Positions 32,240 to 45,214 of a stretch of DNA of 64,000 bases are shown one piece after another (position 1 is the first letter of the stretch; every line of letters begins with the position of its first letter). The stretch comes from Ceratotherium simum simum (taxonomy: Eukaryota > Chordata > Mammalia > Perissodactyla > Rhinocerotidae). The stretch is taken from NCBI RefSeq assembly GCF_000283155.1, contig NW_004454193.1:14270813-14334812 (forward strand). Direction: 5' to 3'. The translations under genes and the position numbers were made by a program. The notes under the pieces were generated by a model that was given only the letters and a program-made list of their open reading frames with translations, did not search any database and was not told the origin of the DNA.

Positions 32240-33695
32240 TCCTCTTATAAAAATGTCACAGATGGATCCGTGATGGAAGAAAGTAAACCTACATCATGGC
32301 TACCCAGCCAATGGCTGAAAGAGCAGGTTTTCTCTGAGTTTTTGAAGCCTCACAATAAAAACAAAACAAAGTAAAAACATATCTCTAACATCACTGAAAA
32401 TTTATCAAGATATATGTTTTAGGTGTATAGATTAAAACTGGAAAGAAATCCAGAGAGATCTAAGCAAGTCTCTTAACCTCACAATTGAGAAAAAACAAAC
32501 TGGCTCAGAATGAAAGTCAAACTTCTAAAAGTGATCAAAAGCTAGTCAATTGGCTCTTTTTCTGAACTCCTTCAATTTCACCACACTCAATTAGTATGTT
32601 GATGATTTCATTTACAGCCTGAGTGAGAGGTGAATGCATTGAAAATTTCTAGTTTTGTGAGAATGGTGGCTTATCTAGATTCCTTTCTCAGGACCTGGCA
32701 TGTTGGGGAAAAAAGGGTGTTCAAAGGCAAAGCAAAGGGGCAGAAGTACATAGGTCAGATTAATTTGAGTTTTGCCTTGAAGGATGCCTGTCAAGAAACT
32801 AAACAAAACAAACAGACAAAAATATACAATTAAAACAGCAGCAACAAAAACCTCAACCACAAACAAGTTAGGGCAGAATATGCTGAATGAGAGAAGCTAA
32901 GATACAAGGGTATAAGGTTTGTAATATCCATGGCCATAGGAGCTGAGAACACTCACTGTGGAGAGTACTAAAAAATTATTGAATCTATGCAGATCAAAGA
33001 ATTCAGTGGAGAATACTGGGACAGTGGCAATACCAGCAGAACAAAGAAAGTACATTTAAGACATTTTCTGGCCTTTAGACAAGTAATTGACACAAAGACC
33101 CAGCATTAATTCATCTAATAAATGGTATTGTGAGCTTCTAACTTGTTCTGGGCACTTTGCTTGGTGCTGTGTACATGATGTTGAATCAAATAGATTCAGG
33201 TGCAGAGAACTCGATTGAGATCCTATTTCTACACTTATAGGGCTAGGCTTGATGTCAAATATAAAGGAGATATTCAGTCTCTGCAATTAGGACCAGATTA
33301 TCAAGATGGCTTACTTAATCGTGAGTCCTCAGAGTATTAAAATTGTGGTCTATGTTAGCCCATCTATAGTCATAGGATTGAGGCTTCACTAGATCCTTCC
33401 TGGGTCCCCAGGAGGAAGAGGAGGGGGAAATCTAGGTTAAGACATCATGGATACTGACAATGCAGTAGTGCATTTATTATGGTATTGCAAAACAGTCTTT
33501 CCTAGTTGTTGCTATCATAAATTGAACTTAATGCAATGTTTCTGCATTCTAAGGTTTAATTAGAATCTGTTTCTGTAATAGCGTATGAAATGAACTTTAT
33601 GCTCACATAAGGATCTCAAATAATGAGTAATCATCCAAGAAATTGAATTTTCCATGATAAAATAAAAATGGTCATTTCAGTTATAATATGGATCT
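32240..33695. other. Unassigned DNA
   Basis: No gene. 32790-32870 has A-rich runs. 33105-33210 has a weak match to the same unnamed ancient repeat as at 12725. No further structure seen. Confidence 0.4.
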
Positions 33696-33699
33696 TAGA

Positions 33700-33850
33700 T
33701 CTGGATTAAATTTAGAGATCATTTTGTTCAACTCCATCATTTCACAGTGAAAACACCTAAAGAATAGAGAAGGCAGAGGGCTCATTTAAGGTCACACAAC
33801 TATTTGGCAGGGCAAGGATCTTATTCTCCTGGTTTTTCTAAACGAAATTT
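33700..33850 (-). repeat. MIR-type SINE fragment
   Basis: AACTCCATCATTTCACAGTG and TTTAAGGTCACACAACTATTTG, followed by GGGCAAGGATCTTATTC, match the reverse MIR/MIR3 core. Confidence 0.65.
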
Positions 33851-34199
33851 TCCATCAGACACCATTAAATATGTCCAGACCATCACAATTTTCCTATCTC
33901 CCAAGATCAAAATGAGGCATCCTTTAATCCTCCATTTCCCTCTTTCCCTGTAGCTCTTCACTTGACTGAGAAGCAAAACCATCAATGTCTCCCTGATGAG
34001 AATTTCATTTCCTCTTGACAATATTAACAGCATCAAAATAGTCCTAGCTACTACCTCTTTTTCCCTTCAATTGACTGAAAGCACTTTTATCACTAGGGAT
34101 AGGGTGGCTTTCTAAAGAAAAATGGGGCAGTTTCTCAAGAATATGGGAAAATCAATCTTAGGTAGGAAAAGAACAATATTTGGAACTATAACATATTTG

Positions 34200-34420
34200 C
34201 AAAATCAATTTTCCTGACATATAACTCTAATCATGTAATTTGCCTACTCCACAACTTTCAACATCTTCTAATTGCTACAGAAATTAAGTCATAATTTACC
34301 ATTCTGCTATTCAAGGGCTCCCCAACATGATCTATCTTCTGAGCCATTTCCCCTATTTTTCCCTGTAGCACTAAAATCCATACTGTGAGTTGACTGAATG
34401 GTATTCAAGTTTGATACTCA
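34200..34420 (+). repeat. L2 LINE fragment
   Basis: ACTCTAATCATGTAATTTGCC, CTATTCAAGGGCTCCCCAAC and TGATCTATCTTCTGAGCC match the L2 internal 3' region that precedes the tail. Confidence 0.65.
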
Positions 34421-34424
34421 TAAT

Positions 34425-34745
34425 ATCCATGTCTACACTTTCAACATTGTAAGTAATCAGTATGTGTGCAGTAAATAGAATAGAGCTGGTGATTCTGCCA
34501 CATTTTATATCCCATTGTAAATTAATGCCAAAACGTTGTAGTTTGTTAGAGTGTCTTTTAGAGTTTGTCTGGGGAAGGATTAGCTCTATATGAATAATTA
34601 GTGGTTCTCAGTTTGCAAAACAGAGGGCTATGATCTTGATCACAGGCTACACCATTAATGGGCAGATGCTCATCAATCATAGCCTGAGGCTGTCCCTCAT
34701 ATTTTCTATGCCAGCTTGCCCTCAGTAGGTTCATAGGGAAATAGA
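34425..34745. other. Unassigned DNA
   Basis: Nothing recognised. Confidence 0.4.
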
Positions 34746-34749
34746 ATAT

Positions 34750-34940
34750 TCATAATGGTCAGGGCAATGTACTTTGTGCTGGAAGACCAGAGTTAGAGTT
34801 CCAATTTTGATTTGGCCAGGAGGCATGTAATGTTTGAAATGTGACCTCTTAAGGGGAAATTCCCCACAGCTGAAGAATAAAAGGTTGGACACAATTGCCT
34901 CTATGCTTTCTTTGATTCAGTAATCCTATTAACAAAAACT
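34750..34940 (+). repeat. MIR3-type SINE fragment
   Basis: GTGCTGGAAGACCAGAGTTAG, the ATTCCCCACAGCTGAAG block and GCCTCTATGCTTTC follow a MIR3-like order with decay. Confidence 0.45.
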
Positions 34941-34944
34941 ACAA

Positions 34945-35840
34945 TTTTAAAATAATATCCAAACTCAGAAACGTTTTCTAAGTGGAGATCATTATTGGGG
35001 AAGGGCACTTAGAAAATATCATATCTAGCTTTCTTTTAACGTGGTAACTTGAGGTAGAAATACGTAAATTGGAATTGGCGTGTTTCTTGGGTCAGACACA
35101 CTTGGTTTATATAGAAAACTAATAACCTAACCTAACCTCTTCATAAAAAATTGTGAAGAAGAAATTAGAAGATATAGATAAAAATAACCAACATATATTA
35201 GATATAATAACTTCCCTTGCTTACTTCTTTTCTCTCTCTCTGTCTAGCGGTGGATATATTTCAAATATATATATGAAGTATAATTTGCTACAATATTAAA
35301 AAAGTATTTTCCTGATATAGGTGTAAAGAACTCATGTGAAACAGTTATGAAAGGTGGCAGAATTCAAAGATGTTTGGTGACTGTAATCCTTTTCAATGAA
35401 TGTTCACTTACATATTTATCATTTAAAACATACTCGAAGAAAAGTACTATTTAAAATATGTGTGTCTGTTATATGTTTTCTAGTTACAAGGGCTTTACTG
35501 AACAAAATGTTAAAGGAGCACATCGTGATAATTTGATTTTTCTTTGGGATGTATACTGCATGAAATCTCCCAATCTTAAAAACTTTCTGATCTTTACAAG
35601 GGGTGGCCAAATGAAAATATTTGTTGGGCTTTTTCCTGAGGATAAAATATTAATGAAAAACATTCCTTCTACAGGAACTCAGGCATGGGATGAGGGGTGG
35701 GGGAAAGTGGACGATACTGGCACTAGCTAAAAACAAATCATTCATCTCTGAGCAACTATACATTGAGAGCCAATAGTTCATGCAGAGAGAAGTAAGCCCA
35801 ACTAAATCAGTATTTCTTAAGATAGCTGCCAACCTGTTTT
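34945..35840. other. Unassigned DNA
   Basis: No gene or nameable repeat. 35458-35730 is open for 90 codons (+) without a recognisable domain. Confidence 0.4.
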
Positions 35841-35844
35841 TCCG

Positions 35845-36080
35845 ATTTAGGATACTGAGAAGACGTTGTAGTATATTACACAGTGGACTTTGCCATCGGA
35901 AAACCCTGGATTTCAATCTCTACTATCTATGTTTTCTTGAACAATTCCTTGACTTCTCTGAGTTTCAATTTCCCCATCTACAAAATGGTAAAATAATTCA
36001 CAAAGAATTGTTAAGAGGATGAAATAAGATAATATATATAAAGCAATAAATGCACTAATTGATGTTCTAAAAATAGTAGC
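35845..36080 (+). repeat. MIR SINE, near full length
   Basis: TAGTATATTACACAGTGGAC, GAAAACCCTGGATTTCAATC, TTCTCTGAGTTTCAATTTCC, CATCTACAAAATGGTAAAAT and AGGATGAAATAAGATAA are MIR from head to tail. Confidence 0.85.
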
Positions 36081-36084
36081 TCTT

Positions 36085-36815
36085 ATTCTTATTGACTTGA
36101 AATAGGTAGTTCCAGTTTACATATAAATCAGTGGCAATACATGGAGGGCTTCTTTAACTCAAGGCTGTCCAATGCCAAAAAAAGGATTAATTGAGATTTT
36201 TTGTCCCCAATTATGCAAATGTGTAAACCATGTTCCCATGTTCATTTAATCTCATAGCTTAATAACATATTAAAGTAGTGAATGTATCCCTATGATGTGT
36301 GCATGTACACACACATATATATTCTCTCTCTCTCTCTCCCTCTATATATATATACTTACATACACACACTCATTGCTGGTGGTTATGGTGTAAATATTTT
36401 ATATTGTATTATAACTCTATTATCACTCTAAATTATGTGTGTACATATGCATTAAAGTAATGAATTTATTCCATCTAATTTCAATTATACCTTATAGCTA
36501 AACTTATCTTCAAGGAAGCAAGTTTAGAAAGTTAACAGGTAAATCTAATTATGGTGGATGGCTTGCTGGCACTGTTTTGGGTTCATATAATGGTTGATTT
36601 TCCTGACTTGCAAATGAATCATTAAAATGATTAATACAGTTTTATGCAACATATAAATGAAAATAAAGAACAATCTCTGCAATAGTTTCATTGAGGAAAA
36701 ATAAAAATACAGTAGAAATATAAAACCAGACTACAGGAATATATTTTTACTATTAAACAAAGTGAGAAGTTTTAGCAAAACTAAATCATCAAGTATATTA
36801 AGTTGTAGATGTTAC
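36085..36815. other. Unassigned AT-rich DNA with compound microsatellite
   Basis: Apart from the microsatellite at 36306-36370, nothing is recognisable. 36600-36790 is very AT-rich. Confidence 0.45.
36306..36370 (+). repeat. Compound microsatellite (AC)n(AT)n(CT)n(TA)n(CA)n
   Basis: Successive ACACAC, ATATAT, CTCTCT, TATATA and ACACAC runs. Likely polymorphic. Confidence 0.9.
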
Positions 36816-38689
36816 TCAATTTTACTGGTTATGTTTTTTAATAAACGTTTGATTTAGAATAGTTTTAGATTTGGAGAAAAATTGTGAAGATTATTTATGG
36901 AGTTCCCATATGACTCACATCCAGTTTCCCCTACAATTAATGTTTCACATGGCACATTTGTTACAATTAATGAAACTATATTGATATATTATCATCAAGT
37001 AAAATTTGGGCATTATTGAGATTTCTTTAGTCTTTATGTAATGTCTTTTTGCCTTTCCAAGATCCCATCAGATTGCCACCTTACACTCATTACATTTAGT
37101 AATCATTTATCCTTAGGCTCCCTTTAGCTGTGGGAGTTTTACAGACTTTCCTTGTTTTCAATGACCTTGACAGTTTTGCTGAGTAATGGTCAGGCATTTT
37201 GTAAATTGTACCTCAACTGGGATTTGCTTGACATTTTTCTCAAGGTTATAGTGGGATTATGTGCTTTTGTGAGGAAGACCAAAGAGATAAAGAGGCATTT
37301 TCTTCACATCATATTGAGGGTACATACTACCGACAGGGCTTATCACTACTGATGTTAACCTTGATGCCAGGCTGAGGTACTGCTTGTCAGGTTTCTCCAC
37401 CGCAAAGTTCCTCTTTTTTGATCCTTTTATACTTTAAGTACTGCATAAATTATCTGGAAATTTGTATGAGAGATTTGTCTGTTTTCTCCTATTTATTGAT
37501 TTATATGTTTACATCAGCATAGATTCATGGATACTGATTTTATGTTTTGAGTTATGATCCAATACAATTTTATTTATTTGGTTGCTCTAATAGTTCCAGC
37601 TTTGGTCATTGGGAGCTTTTCCAATTGGCTTCTGTGTCCCTTTGACATATTTCTATTATTGTGTTTGCATTTTTTTTAAGCACTATTTCACTACAAGATA
37701 TTCAAGGCTTGTTTTTTATATACCCTATCCAATCCTTGAGTCAGCCAAATCTCTAAGAAGGCCTGGTTCCTTTTGCTGTAAGAAAGGTATTAGAAACCAA
37801 GATCTAAGTACTAGGTGTGTTTGTGGCTACTGAGGTGTTGATGCTTCTAGACCTTCTAAGCTGAAAGAGCAAGGAAATATTCGTATGTGTATATTAACCC
37901 ATGTATATACATATATCTATAAATATTTCTGTCTGTAATCATCTCTATCTATATTAAGCTAAACATGAGTTCATACTGATGACTCCAACTGTAGTCCATT
38001 ACTACAAAGATTACCTCCTTACTCTTGATTGTCTATAAATTCCCACTCCAGCAGCAAGAAAATTGGCTTTTATTGTCTGCCTTAATTGTGTAATTCTTGT
38101 ATACATCTATAGCAGTATCAGAACTGTTAACCAGTACTCTTGTAGGAAAGAACTTTCACCACTAGACTGCAATGCCTGTGTACAATTTCTTTTGCATTTA
38201 GTCTCAGACTCTACTCATTTCCAAAATTACTTAGGGCAACAACATTTTCCCCCACCCCATTCAGTGAAATTGTTTCTTACATACATAATACAATTAGATT
38301 GTTCTGTCTCATTCTACATTTTGTCCTGGGATCCAACCACATTACTTGTGCTCCTATATATGCATATTCTTTTAATTTGCATACAGTAAGTTTCAATTCT
38401 ATAAAGTTCTATGGCTTTTGACAAATGCATAGTGTGATGTAATCACCATTACGATGTCATATAGAATAGTTTCATTATCCTAAAATGATCCTCTATGCTT
38501 CATCTATTCAGCCTTCTTCACCTCTATCCTCCTCTCTGACAACATGCCAATCTTTTTATCATCTCTGAAGTTTTGCCCTTTTAAGAGCATCACACATTTG
38601 GAATCATACAGTATGTAGCCTTTTCAAACTCTTCTTCTTTTCCTTAGCGTTAGCTAATGAGCTTCATCTGTGTCTTTTCATGGATTGAT

Positions 38690-40075
38690 AGCTCATTTCT
38701 CTTTATTATTGAATAATATTCCATTGTATCGATGTACCGCAGATCAACAATTCACCTATTGAAAGCTATCTCGGTTGCTACCAGTTTCTGCCAATTATGA
38801 GTAAAGCTGCTGTAAACATTCACTTGCTGATTTTTGTGTGGACATAGTTTTTAAATGAGTTGGGTAAATACCTAGAAGCACAACTGCTGAAATGAATGGT
38901 AAGACTGTTTTGAGCTTTGTAAGAAACTACTAAACTGTCTTCCAAAGTGACTGTACCAGTTGGCATTCCCCTCAGCAATGACTGACAGTTCTTTCTGTTT
39001 TGCCTACTCACCAGCAAATGGTATTGTCTGTTTTGTATTATTTTTACATTTTAGCCATTCTAATATGTGTGCAATAGGATCTCATTGTTGTCTTAATTTG
39101 AATTCCTGTAATACCAAATGATGTTACATCTCTTTTCATCTGTATTTGCCATTTGTATATCTTCTTTTTAGACATGCCTGTTTAGATATTTTGCTCACTT
39201 TTTTATTTGGGTTGTTTGTTTTCTTATACTTGAGTTTTAAGAGTTCTTTGAATGGTTGGGATTAAAAAAAAACCCTTTATCAGATAGTGTTTTGCCAATA
39301 CTAAACTTCCAATCTGTGACTTGTTTTTTCGTTCTCTTAACACTGTCTTTCATAGAGTAGAAGCTTCTAATTTTAATAAAGTGTAAATTTTTTTTTCATA
39401 GGTCATGCTTTAGGTCTTATATCTAAAAACTCATGGGTAAACCCAAGCCATCTAGATTTTCTCATGGTTTCCTCTAGAAATTTTACAGTTGTGTGTTTTA
39501 CATTTAAGTTTATGACCCATTTTGAGTACACTTTTGTGAAAAAGTGTAATGCTTGTGTTTAGATTCATTCTGTTGCATATGGACATCCAATTGCCCCAGC
39601 ACCATTTATTGCAAAAAATATTATTTATTCATTGAATTACCTTAGTTCCTTGACAAAGATCAGTTGACTATGTTTCTGTGGCTCTACTGTTCTCCTTATT
39701 CTATTCCATTGATCTGTGTGTTTACACTCTCTTGATCACTGTAGCTTTATAATAAGTCTTGAAGTCAGGTAATACAAGTCCTCTAATTTGTTCTTCTTAA
39801 GCATTATGTTGGCTACTCAATGACTTTTGTATTTAAATATAAACTTTGGAATGAACTTTTTGATATCTACAAAACAGTTTGCTGGGAGTTTTCTTGGGAT
39901 TATATTCAATCTATTGATTACATTCAAGATTAACAATATTGACTTTTCTAATCCATGAGCATGGATATCTCTCCATTTATTTAGATCTTTGATTTTTTTT
40001 ATGAGTTTTCTGGTGTTCCACATATAGATTCTACACATATTTTGTTTGATTTATACATAAATATTTCATTTTTTG
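38690..40075 (-). pseudogene. L1 ORF2 C-terminal part, degenerate
   Basis: Minus-strand translation recovers L1 ORF2 text in pieces. The frame at 39817-40038 contains LNKWRDI and an IIPRKLPAN block, which corresponds to the region just after the reverse transcriptase core. The part near 38700-38760 is the familiar ORF2 end facing the 3' UTR. In intact L1, ORF2 supplies endonuclease and reverse transcriptase. Only the portion after the polymerase core remains here, with many stops. Confidence 0.8.
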
Positions 40076-40194
40076 ATAATATTGTAAAATAAAGGTTATA
40101 TTTTAGCTAAATTAGGAATAAGAAAAAAATTACTTTCACTTATTTCTTCTCAGATGCCTTCCCTTTCTCTACATAGATCCAAGTTTCTGACCTA

Positions 40195-41130
40195 CATCAT
40201 TTTCCTTCTCTCTGGAGAACTTCTTTTACCGTACCTTGCAAGTCATGTCTGCTGGCGATAAATTCCCTCAGTTCTCGTTTGTCTGAGAAAGGTTTAAATT
40301 CCCCCTTATTTCTGAAGGTCAATTTGCTGGATAATAATTTTAGTTCAGTGATTTTTGTTTCCCAATACTTTATATATTTCATTTCATCCTCTTCTTTCCT
40401 ACGTGTTTTCTGCTGAGTAGTTCACTGTAATTCTTATCCTTGCTCCTCAATAGGTAAGTTAGTTTTTCCCTCTCTCTGGCTTCACCAAGATTTTTAATTT
40501 TTTGTTTTTGTTGTTTTTCTGCAGTTTGATTATGATATGCCTAGGTGTACTTTTTTTGATATTTACCTTGTTTGTGTTTTCTGACGTTTCTGAATATGTG
40601 ATTTGGTGTGTGTCATTAATTTTCAAAGTTCTTAGTCATCTATTTCTACTGCTCCATTTGCTCTTTCTTCTTCTGGTATTCCAAATACACGTATATTATA
40701 CATTTTGAAATTTTCTGAGAGTTGTTAGATGTTCTGGGTTTGTTTTTCATTCTTTTTTCTCTTTGTATTTCTGTTTGGGAAATTTCTATTGACGTATCTT
40801 CAACCTCACTGATTATTTTCTTGGCCGTGTCCAGTCCACTGATGAACCCATTAAAAGAATTCTTCATTTCTGTTCGAGTATCTTTGATTTCTAGCATTTC
40901 CTTTGGATTATTTTTCAGAGTTTTCATCCCTCAGCTTCCATTAACCATCTGTTCCTGCTTGCTGCCTACTTTTCCAATAGAGCCCTTAACATATTAATCA
41001 TAGTTATTTAAAATTCCCTATCTGATAATTCCAACATCTGTGCCATTTCTAAGTTTGGATCTGATGTTTACTTTCTCTATTTGGACTGATTTTTTTCTTG
41101 CTTTTAGGCAAGGCTTGTAATTTTTTTGTT
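40195..41130 (-). pseudogene. L1 ORF1, degenerate
   Basis: ORF1 encodes the trimeric RNA-binding chaperone of L1. The minus-strand frame at 40646-40927 has the end of the coiled coil (SGLDTAKKIISEVEDTSIE) and the start of the RRM-like domain. The frame at 40197-40382 has the C-terminal domain, ending TVKEVLQREGK before its stop. The two frames differ, so at least one frameshift separates them. The N-terminal part up to about 41130 is recognisable at DNA level (reverse of GATGTTGGAATTATCAGAT). Confidence 0.82.
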
Positions 41131-42014
41131 GAAAGATAGGCATGATGTATCAAGTAATGGTAACTAAGGTATATAGATCATAGTGTGAGGATTTATTTAA
41201 TCTGGCTAGTAGTGGGCTCTTTTTCATATTTGTTGTAGCTGTAGGTCCCAGAGGCTTCAAATTCCTCTAATGTCTTTCTTTTTTTTTCCTCTCTTGATTT
41301 TGGTCTTCCTTAAGTGATTCTCTTAAGAAAGAGTCTGTGTCATGAAGCTCTTTCAGTTTTAATGCTGTGTTATTATACTGGAGCTCTGTTAGCACAGTAG
41401 TAAGGTGTGGGGGAGGGGAAGTATTCTATAATCTTATTATCAAATCCTAATCTTTTAGTAGCCCTGTCCCTGGGCTATGACATTCGCAGGTGTTTCTAAA
41501 TTTTTTCTTTCTCCTTTGGTGACACAGGAGGCTAGAGGGGGCTGGAGTTGGGTAATTTTCCTTCCCCCACATTGGAAAAAGCTATGGTAAAGACTTTTCA
41601 AAACTTCACCTGGAGAACCTGGTGGGGTTCCTGGAGGTAAAACCTGAAAAAGTGTGGGGGTCCCTCTAAAAAGGTTCCAACCCCAGCAGTTTCTCACTCA
41701 TTTTAGCCCATACTCAGCCTCCAACAATTCATCAAAAATTATCATATGAATCTTTCTAGTAGTTTATTTCTCCAGCAACTTCTGCTCCAGGTAATCTTGA
41801 TTGTGACTCTCTGGATTCACCTGTTTCTCCAAATTTTGGGGTGGCAATTTGCTCTATGAATGCAAATCTCTGATGGTTCTAAGAAAAGTTGTTTGTTCTC
41901 AGTTTCTTCAGCTTGTTCTTGTTATTAGGATGACAGCGCCAACTTCCAAGCATTTTATATATCAGAGCCAAAACCAAAAGTTCATAGATGATGTATTTCT
42001 TTATTTTGTGTTTG

Positions 42015-42835
42015 TAAATTGTTTTTGTTGGATTTTTAGTTATGCGAGAAGTATGAATATCAGAAAGCCAACTTTGTTTTCAAGATAAGCAACTATAAAT
42101 TTCTTTAAAACAAACTCTATTATTGAGCTCCTGTCCCAATAAATGACTGAACGGTAATCCCATTCAATTCAGGAATTGTACGCCCCTTTTCCCAGATGCT
42201 GTCTGAATTTCCAGGAAATTGCATGGTGGCCTATTCTCTGAGTTGGAAAAGAAATCACTTGGCTCTTGGTTGCTATATACTTTAGGTGACATTTATGTGA
42301 CATCCTCACTCCTACCATATCTCTGATCATTAGCTCAGGCAGATAATGGCTGCTTCTTTCCAGTACTAGTGACATGGCCTCACCAGGTTTACTGGCTCTC
42401 TCTGCCAGTTCTGTTCCTTTCTAGAACATACCAGAAACAATCTGCTACTTTTTCCTTTGCACACACAATGTTTATAAGGGAGCCTCAGGGCTGTCTGCAT
42501 AAACATCCCACATAAATTTTACTCTATCATTTCTAATGCACACTAGGATTGACAGAGAGATCTATGAGACACAATCTGGAAGCAGCTCAAGGTCTTCTTT
42601 CCTCTCAAATCTCCAAACCTATCTGGGATTGTATCCATTCTCATCCCCTCGCCCCCATATCCAGCTCTAGAAACAGCTTCTTCTCAAGTCCACACAAACA
42701 CCTAATCTCTCATCTCCTCACTATCCAACTGTTAGAAACATTGACTGGACTGTAGTGTGAGGAATCAACTCTGATTGATCATGTACTCTTGCAAAACTAT
42801 TGTTTATGACACAGATATTTTACCTGGACTTGTTT
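42015..42835. other. Unassigned DNA
   Basis: No gene or nameable repeat. Slightly less AT-rich around 42580-42740. Confidence 0.4.
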
Positions 42836-42844
42836 TCTTTTGTT

Positions 42845-43295
42845 TTGTTTTTTTATTAGGACTTTATTTTTTAGAGCAATTTTAGGTTCACAGAAAAATT
42901 GAGAAGAAGTTAAAGAGATTTCCCGTAAACCCCCATGCCCCACAGATGCACATCTTCCTTCATTATCGACATTCCCCTACCAGAGTAGTACATTTGTTAC
43001 ATTGCTGAACCTACATTGACACATCATAGTCACTCAAAGTCCGTAGAGTACATTACTGTTCACTGTGGGCATTCTACATTCTGCGGGTTTTGACAAATGT
43101 TTAATGACATGTATCCATCATTAAGGTATCATACAGAGTATTTTCATTGCCCTAAAAGTCCTCTGTGCTCTGCCCATTCATTCCTCCATTTCCTACCGCC
43201 CAACCACTGGAATCGTTTACTGTCTCCCTAGTTTTTCCTTTTCCAGAATGTCATCTAGTTGGAATCATACAGTACATATGTAACCTTTTCTGATT
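42845..43295 (-). mobile_element. L1 LINE 3' UTR, 5'-truncated
   Basis: The plus strand begins with a T-rich stretch (42838-42876), the complement of a poly(A) tail. L1 3' UTR antisense words follow: CACAGAAAAATTGAGAAG, TACATTTGTTACATTGCTG and GGAATCATACAGTACATATG. The same region exists in the L1M at 36820, but this is a separate, shorter copy. Confidence 0.8.
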
Positions 43296-43299
43296 ATTC

Positions 43300-43910
43300 C
43301 TGGACTTTCTAGATTGTATGTTCCTTAAACTCAGGTCCTTGCAATGTCTTGATATTCATAGGTCAAGAAACAAGGTTTGGCTTGTGTCTGTTTCCTGTAG
43401 CAATAATTCTATATTAAGTAGTGGATGATTTATATTTCTTGTATTGGAAGGGGAGAAAGGAATTAGGAAGCATTGGGAGGAGAGGTAACTCTAAGAAATA
43501 TAACAAAGTTGTATCCATACACAATCATATAATAGCTTTAATAATATAAACATAAGACATTTAAGTATAGTTTCATGATTGCATAATATGATAATATAGT
43601 ATTAGAATAAGATAATGCTTTTTTTCAAAATTTAATTTTACTTAATTTTTAATAAACATTGATTCAGAATTATTAGTGCATAGAGTTATATACATTCATA
43701 TATTATAGGCTAATGCCAAAGCCCATATTTTATGCATTAATGTATTTTCAAAGATATCTGTCACTAAACTGTACACACAGTAGGTGTAAAGGATAATAAA
43801 GTTAAGAGCTTATTTGAGCAGTTTTAGTTTTAGTAAATTTTAGTCCCAGCCATTGCTTGACAATTGCTCTGATATGACACTTTGTTGAATATAGAAAGAT
43901 TTAGGTAACT
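43300..43910. other. Unassigned AT-rich DNA
   Basis: Nothing recognised. Confidence 0.4.
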
Positions 43911-43914
43911 GGTA

Positions 43915-44080
43915 TCCAATGAGTACCTACTTTATGCTGGGTGTAATTTAATCTTCATGATTATTGCAGATGTTGAAACTGAAAATCAGAGGCAAATCAT
44001 ACAATTTTCCCAAAGTCACTTAGAGAGCCAGTTGCACAGTTCAGATTTGAATTCTGTATGTATTATTGACTCCAAAACTA
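43915..44080 (-). repeat. MIR SINE fragment
   Basis: GAGTACCTACTTTATGCTGG, GATGTTGAAACTGAAAATCAG, CCCAAAGTCACTTAGAGAGCC and TTCAGATTTGAATTCTG are reverse MIR. Confidence 0.8.
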
Positions 44081-44113
44081 TTATTTTTCCTTCTTCTCTA
44101 TCAGTACTATATT

Positions 44114-44136
44114 GATATATATATATATATATATAG
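44114..44136 (+). repeat. (AT)n microsatellite
   Basis: About eleven AT units. Confidence 0.9.
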
Positions 44137-44144
44137 GTATACAG

Positions 44145-45040
44145 AACTGATTTGGCATTGTGTTAAGCACTAGCCCTAGAAAGACAAAACTCATGGATGA
44201 GAGTAGAGTAAGAAATCAGGGCATATTATTTCCCTCATGTACCTGTATTATCTCAAGTACCTGTGTCCTTAACACTCAAAACTCAACCAAATTTAAAAAT
44301 AAAATTATTAAAAAAATTGCTGTAAATCAATTGGGATAAATTCTTGACATGCATAATCAAGTCCGTCTTGCAAGCCCATCTTGATTTCTTTCCTTTTTTT
44401 TTCTGGTACATTATTATGGATTTTCCAATGGAGCATCCAATACTCTACATAATATCTTTTTGTCTTTTGTCAGTACATGCAGAAGAATTACTGGCATTTT
44501 CTTTTTTAAGAAGAAAAGTTGTCATCAGTTTATTTTAGATATGTTACCATAAACGCTATGTTTTCTGCTTGTCACTGCTCTGGGTTGGAGAGAAACACAA
44601 TTAGTGGAAGAGAAAAATCTGTGCAGCAGGCTTTTTCACACTTTACAAATGGTTACAAAGTGATAATTAACAATGTGCTAAATACCAGGTGATAATGCTC
44701 AACAGAATAAGGTGAAAATTAATTGTTTAAGATAGGGTATCACTGGAATGGTTCATTTCCTTAAAAGCAATTGAAACAGACAAAAATTGACAGTCTCTGG
44801 TTTTGAGGTATATGGTACACTATCATCAACTCAACTGAATTGAACCACTCCTAGTCATTATCATCATCTTTCATTCATGCTTCCGTTCATTCAACAAACA
44901 TTTGTTGAATATCATTGTTGTGCCTGTGATAGATGCTGAGGATAAAGCAGCAAATAATAGACACATGGTCTCTGCCTTCATGAGAATTTTACTGTATCAG
45001 TTGTTGTCACCAGGGACATCATTATTGTTATCTTCAATAT
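44145..45040. other. Mostly unassigned DNA
   Basis: 44875-45005 has ATTCAACAAACATTTGTTGAA and the following GATGCTGAGGATAAAGC, matching the unnamed ancient repeat seen at 12725. The rest is unrecognised. Confidence 0.42.
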
Positions 45041-45046
45041 CACTAT

Positions 45047-45096
45047 CCTCATCATAATCCCATCATCATTATCATCATCATCATCATCATCATCAC
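45047..45096 (+). repeat. (ATC)n microsatellite
   Basis: Imperfect then perfect ATC repeats, with nine consecutive units at the right. Confidence 0.93.
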
Positions 45097-45214
45097 TTAC
45101 TCTAGGGACAAATTCTCTATTAATAGATGAAGTAAAAGATGGAGAAAGATTAGGAGACTGTTATATCTGACAGTTCACTCTTAACCCTTTTCTTGCCATG
45201 CTCCTTCTTACCCT

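Larger units (their letters stand above)
36820..42010 (-). mobile_element. Long degenerate L1M LINE lacking the middle of ORF2
   Basis: Antisense L1 parts follow each other in the order expected for one minus-strand element. The 3' UTR is at about 36820-38640, with blocks like AGAAAAATTGTGAAGATTA and TAGAAACCAAGATCTAAG. The ORF2 C-terminal part is at about 38690-40075, ORF1 at about 40195-41130, and the 5' UTR up to about 42010. The endonuclease and most of the reverse transcriptase are missing between 40075 and 40195. It may be one deleted element or an L1 3' end next to a separate ORF1-bearing (HAL1-like) element. All frames are broken. Confidence 0.82.

Noticed and set aside
40940..42010. 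GC-richer stretch considered as a gene 5' end or CpG island
   Set aside because: It is the 5' UTR and N-terminal ORF1 region of a degenerate L1M and has few CpG.
45061..45096. Regular repeats that might suggest an array
   Set aside because: It is an ATC microsatellite. There are no spacers, so this is not a CRISPR-like array, and the DNA is vertebrate.
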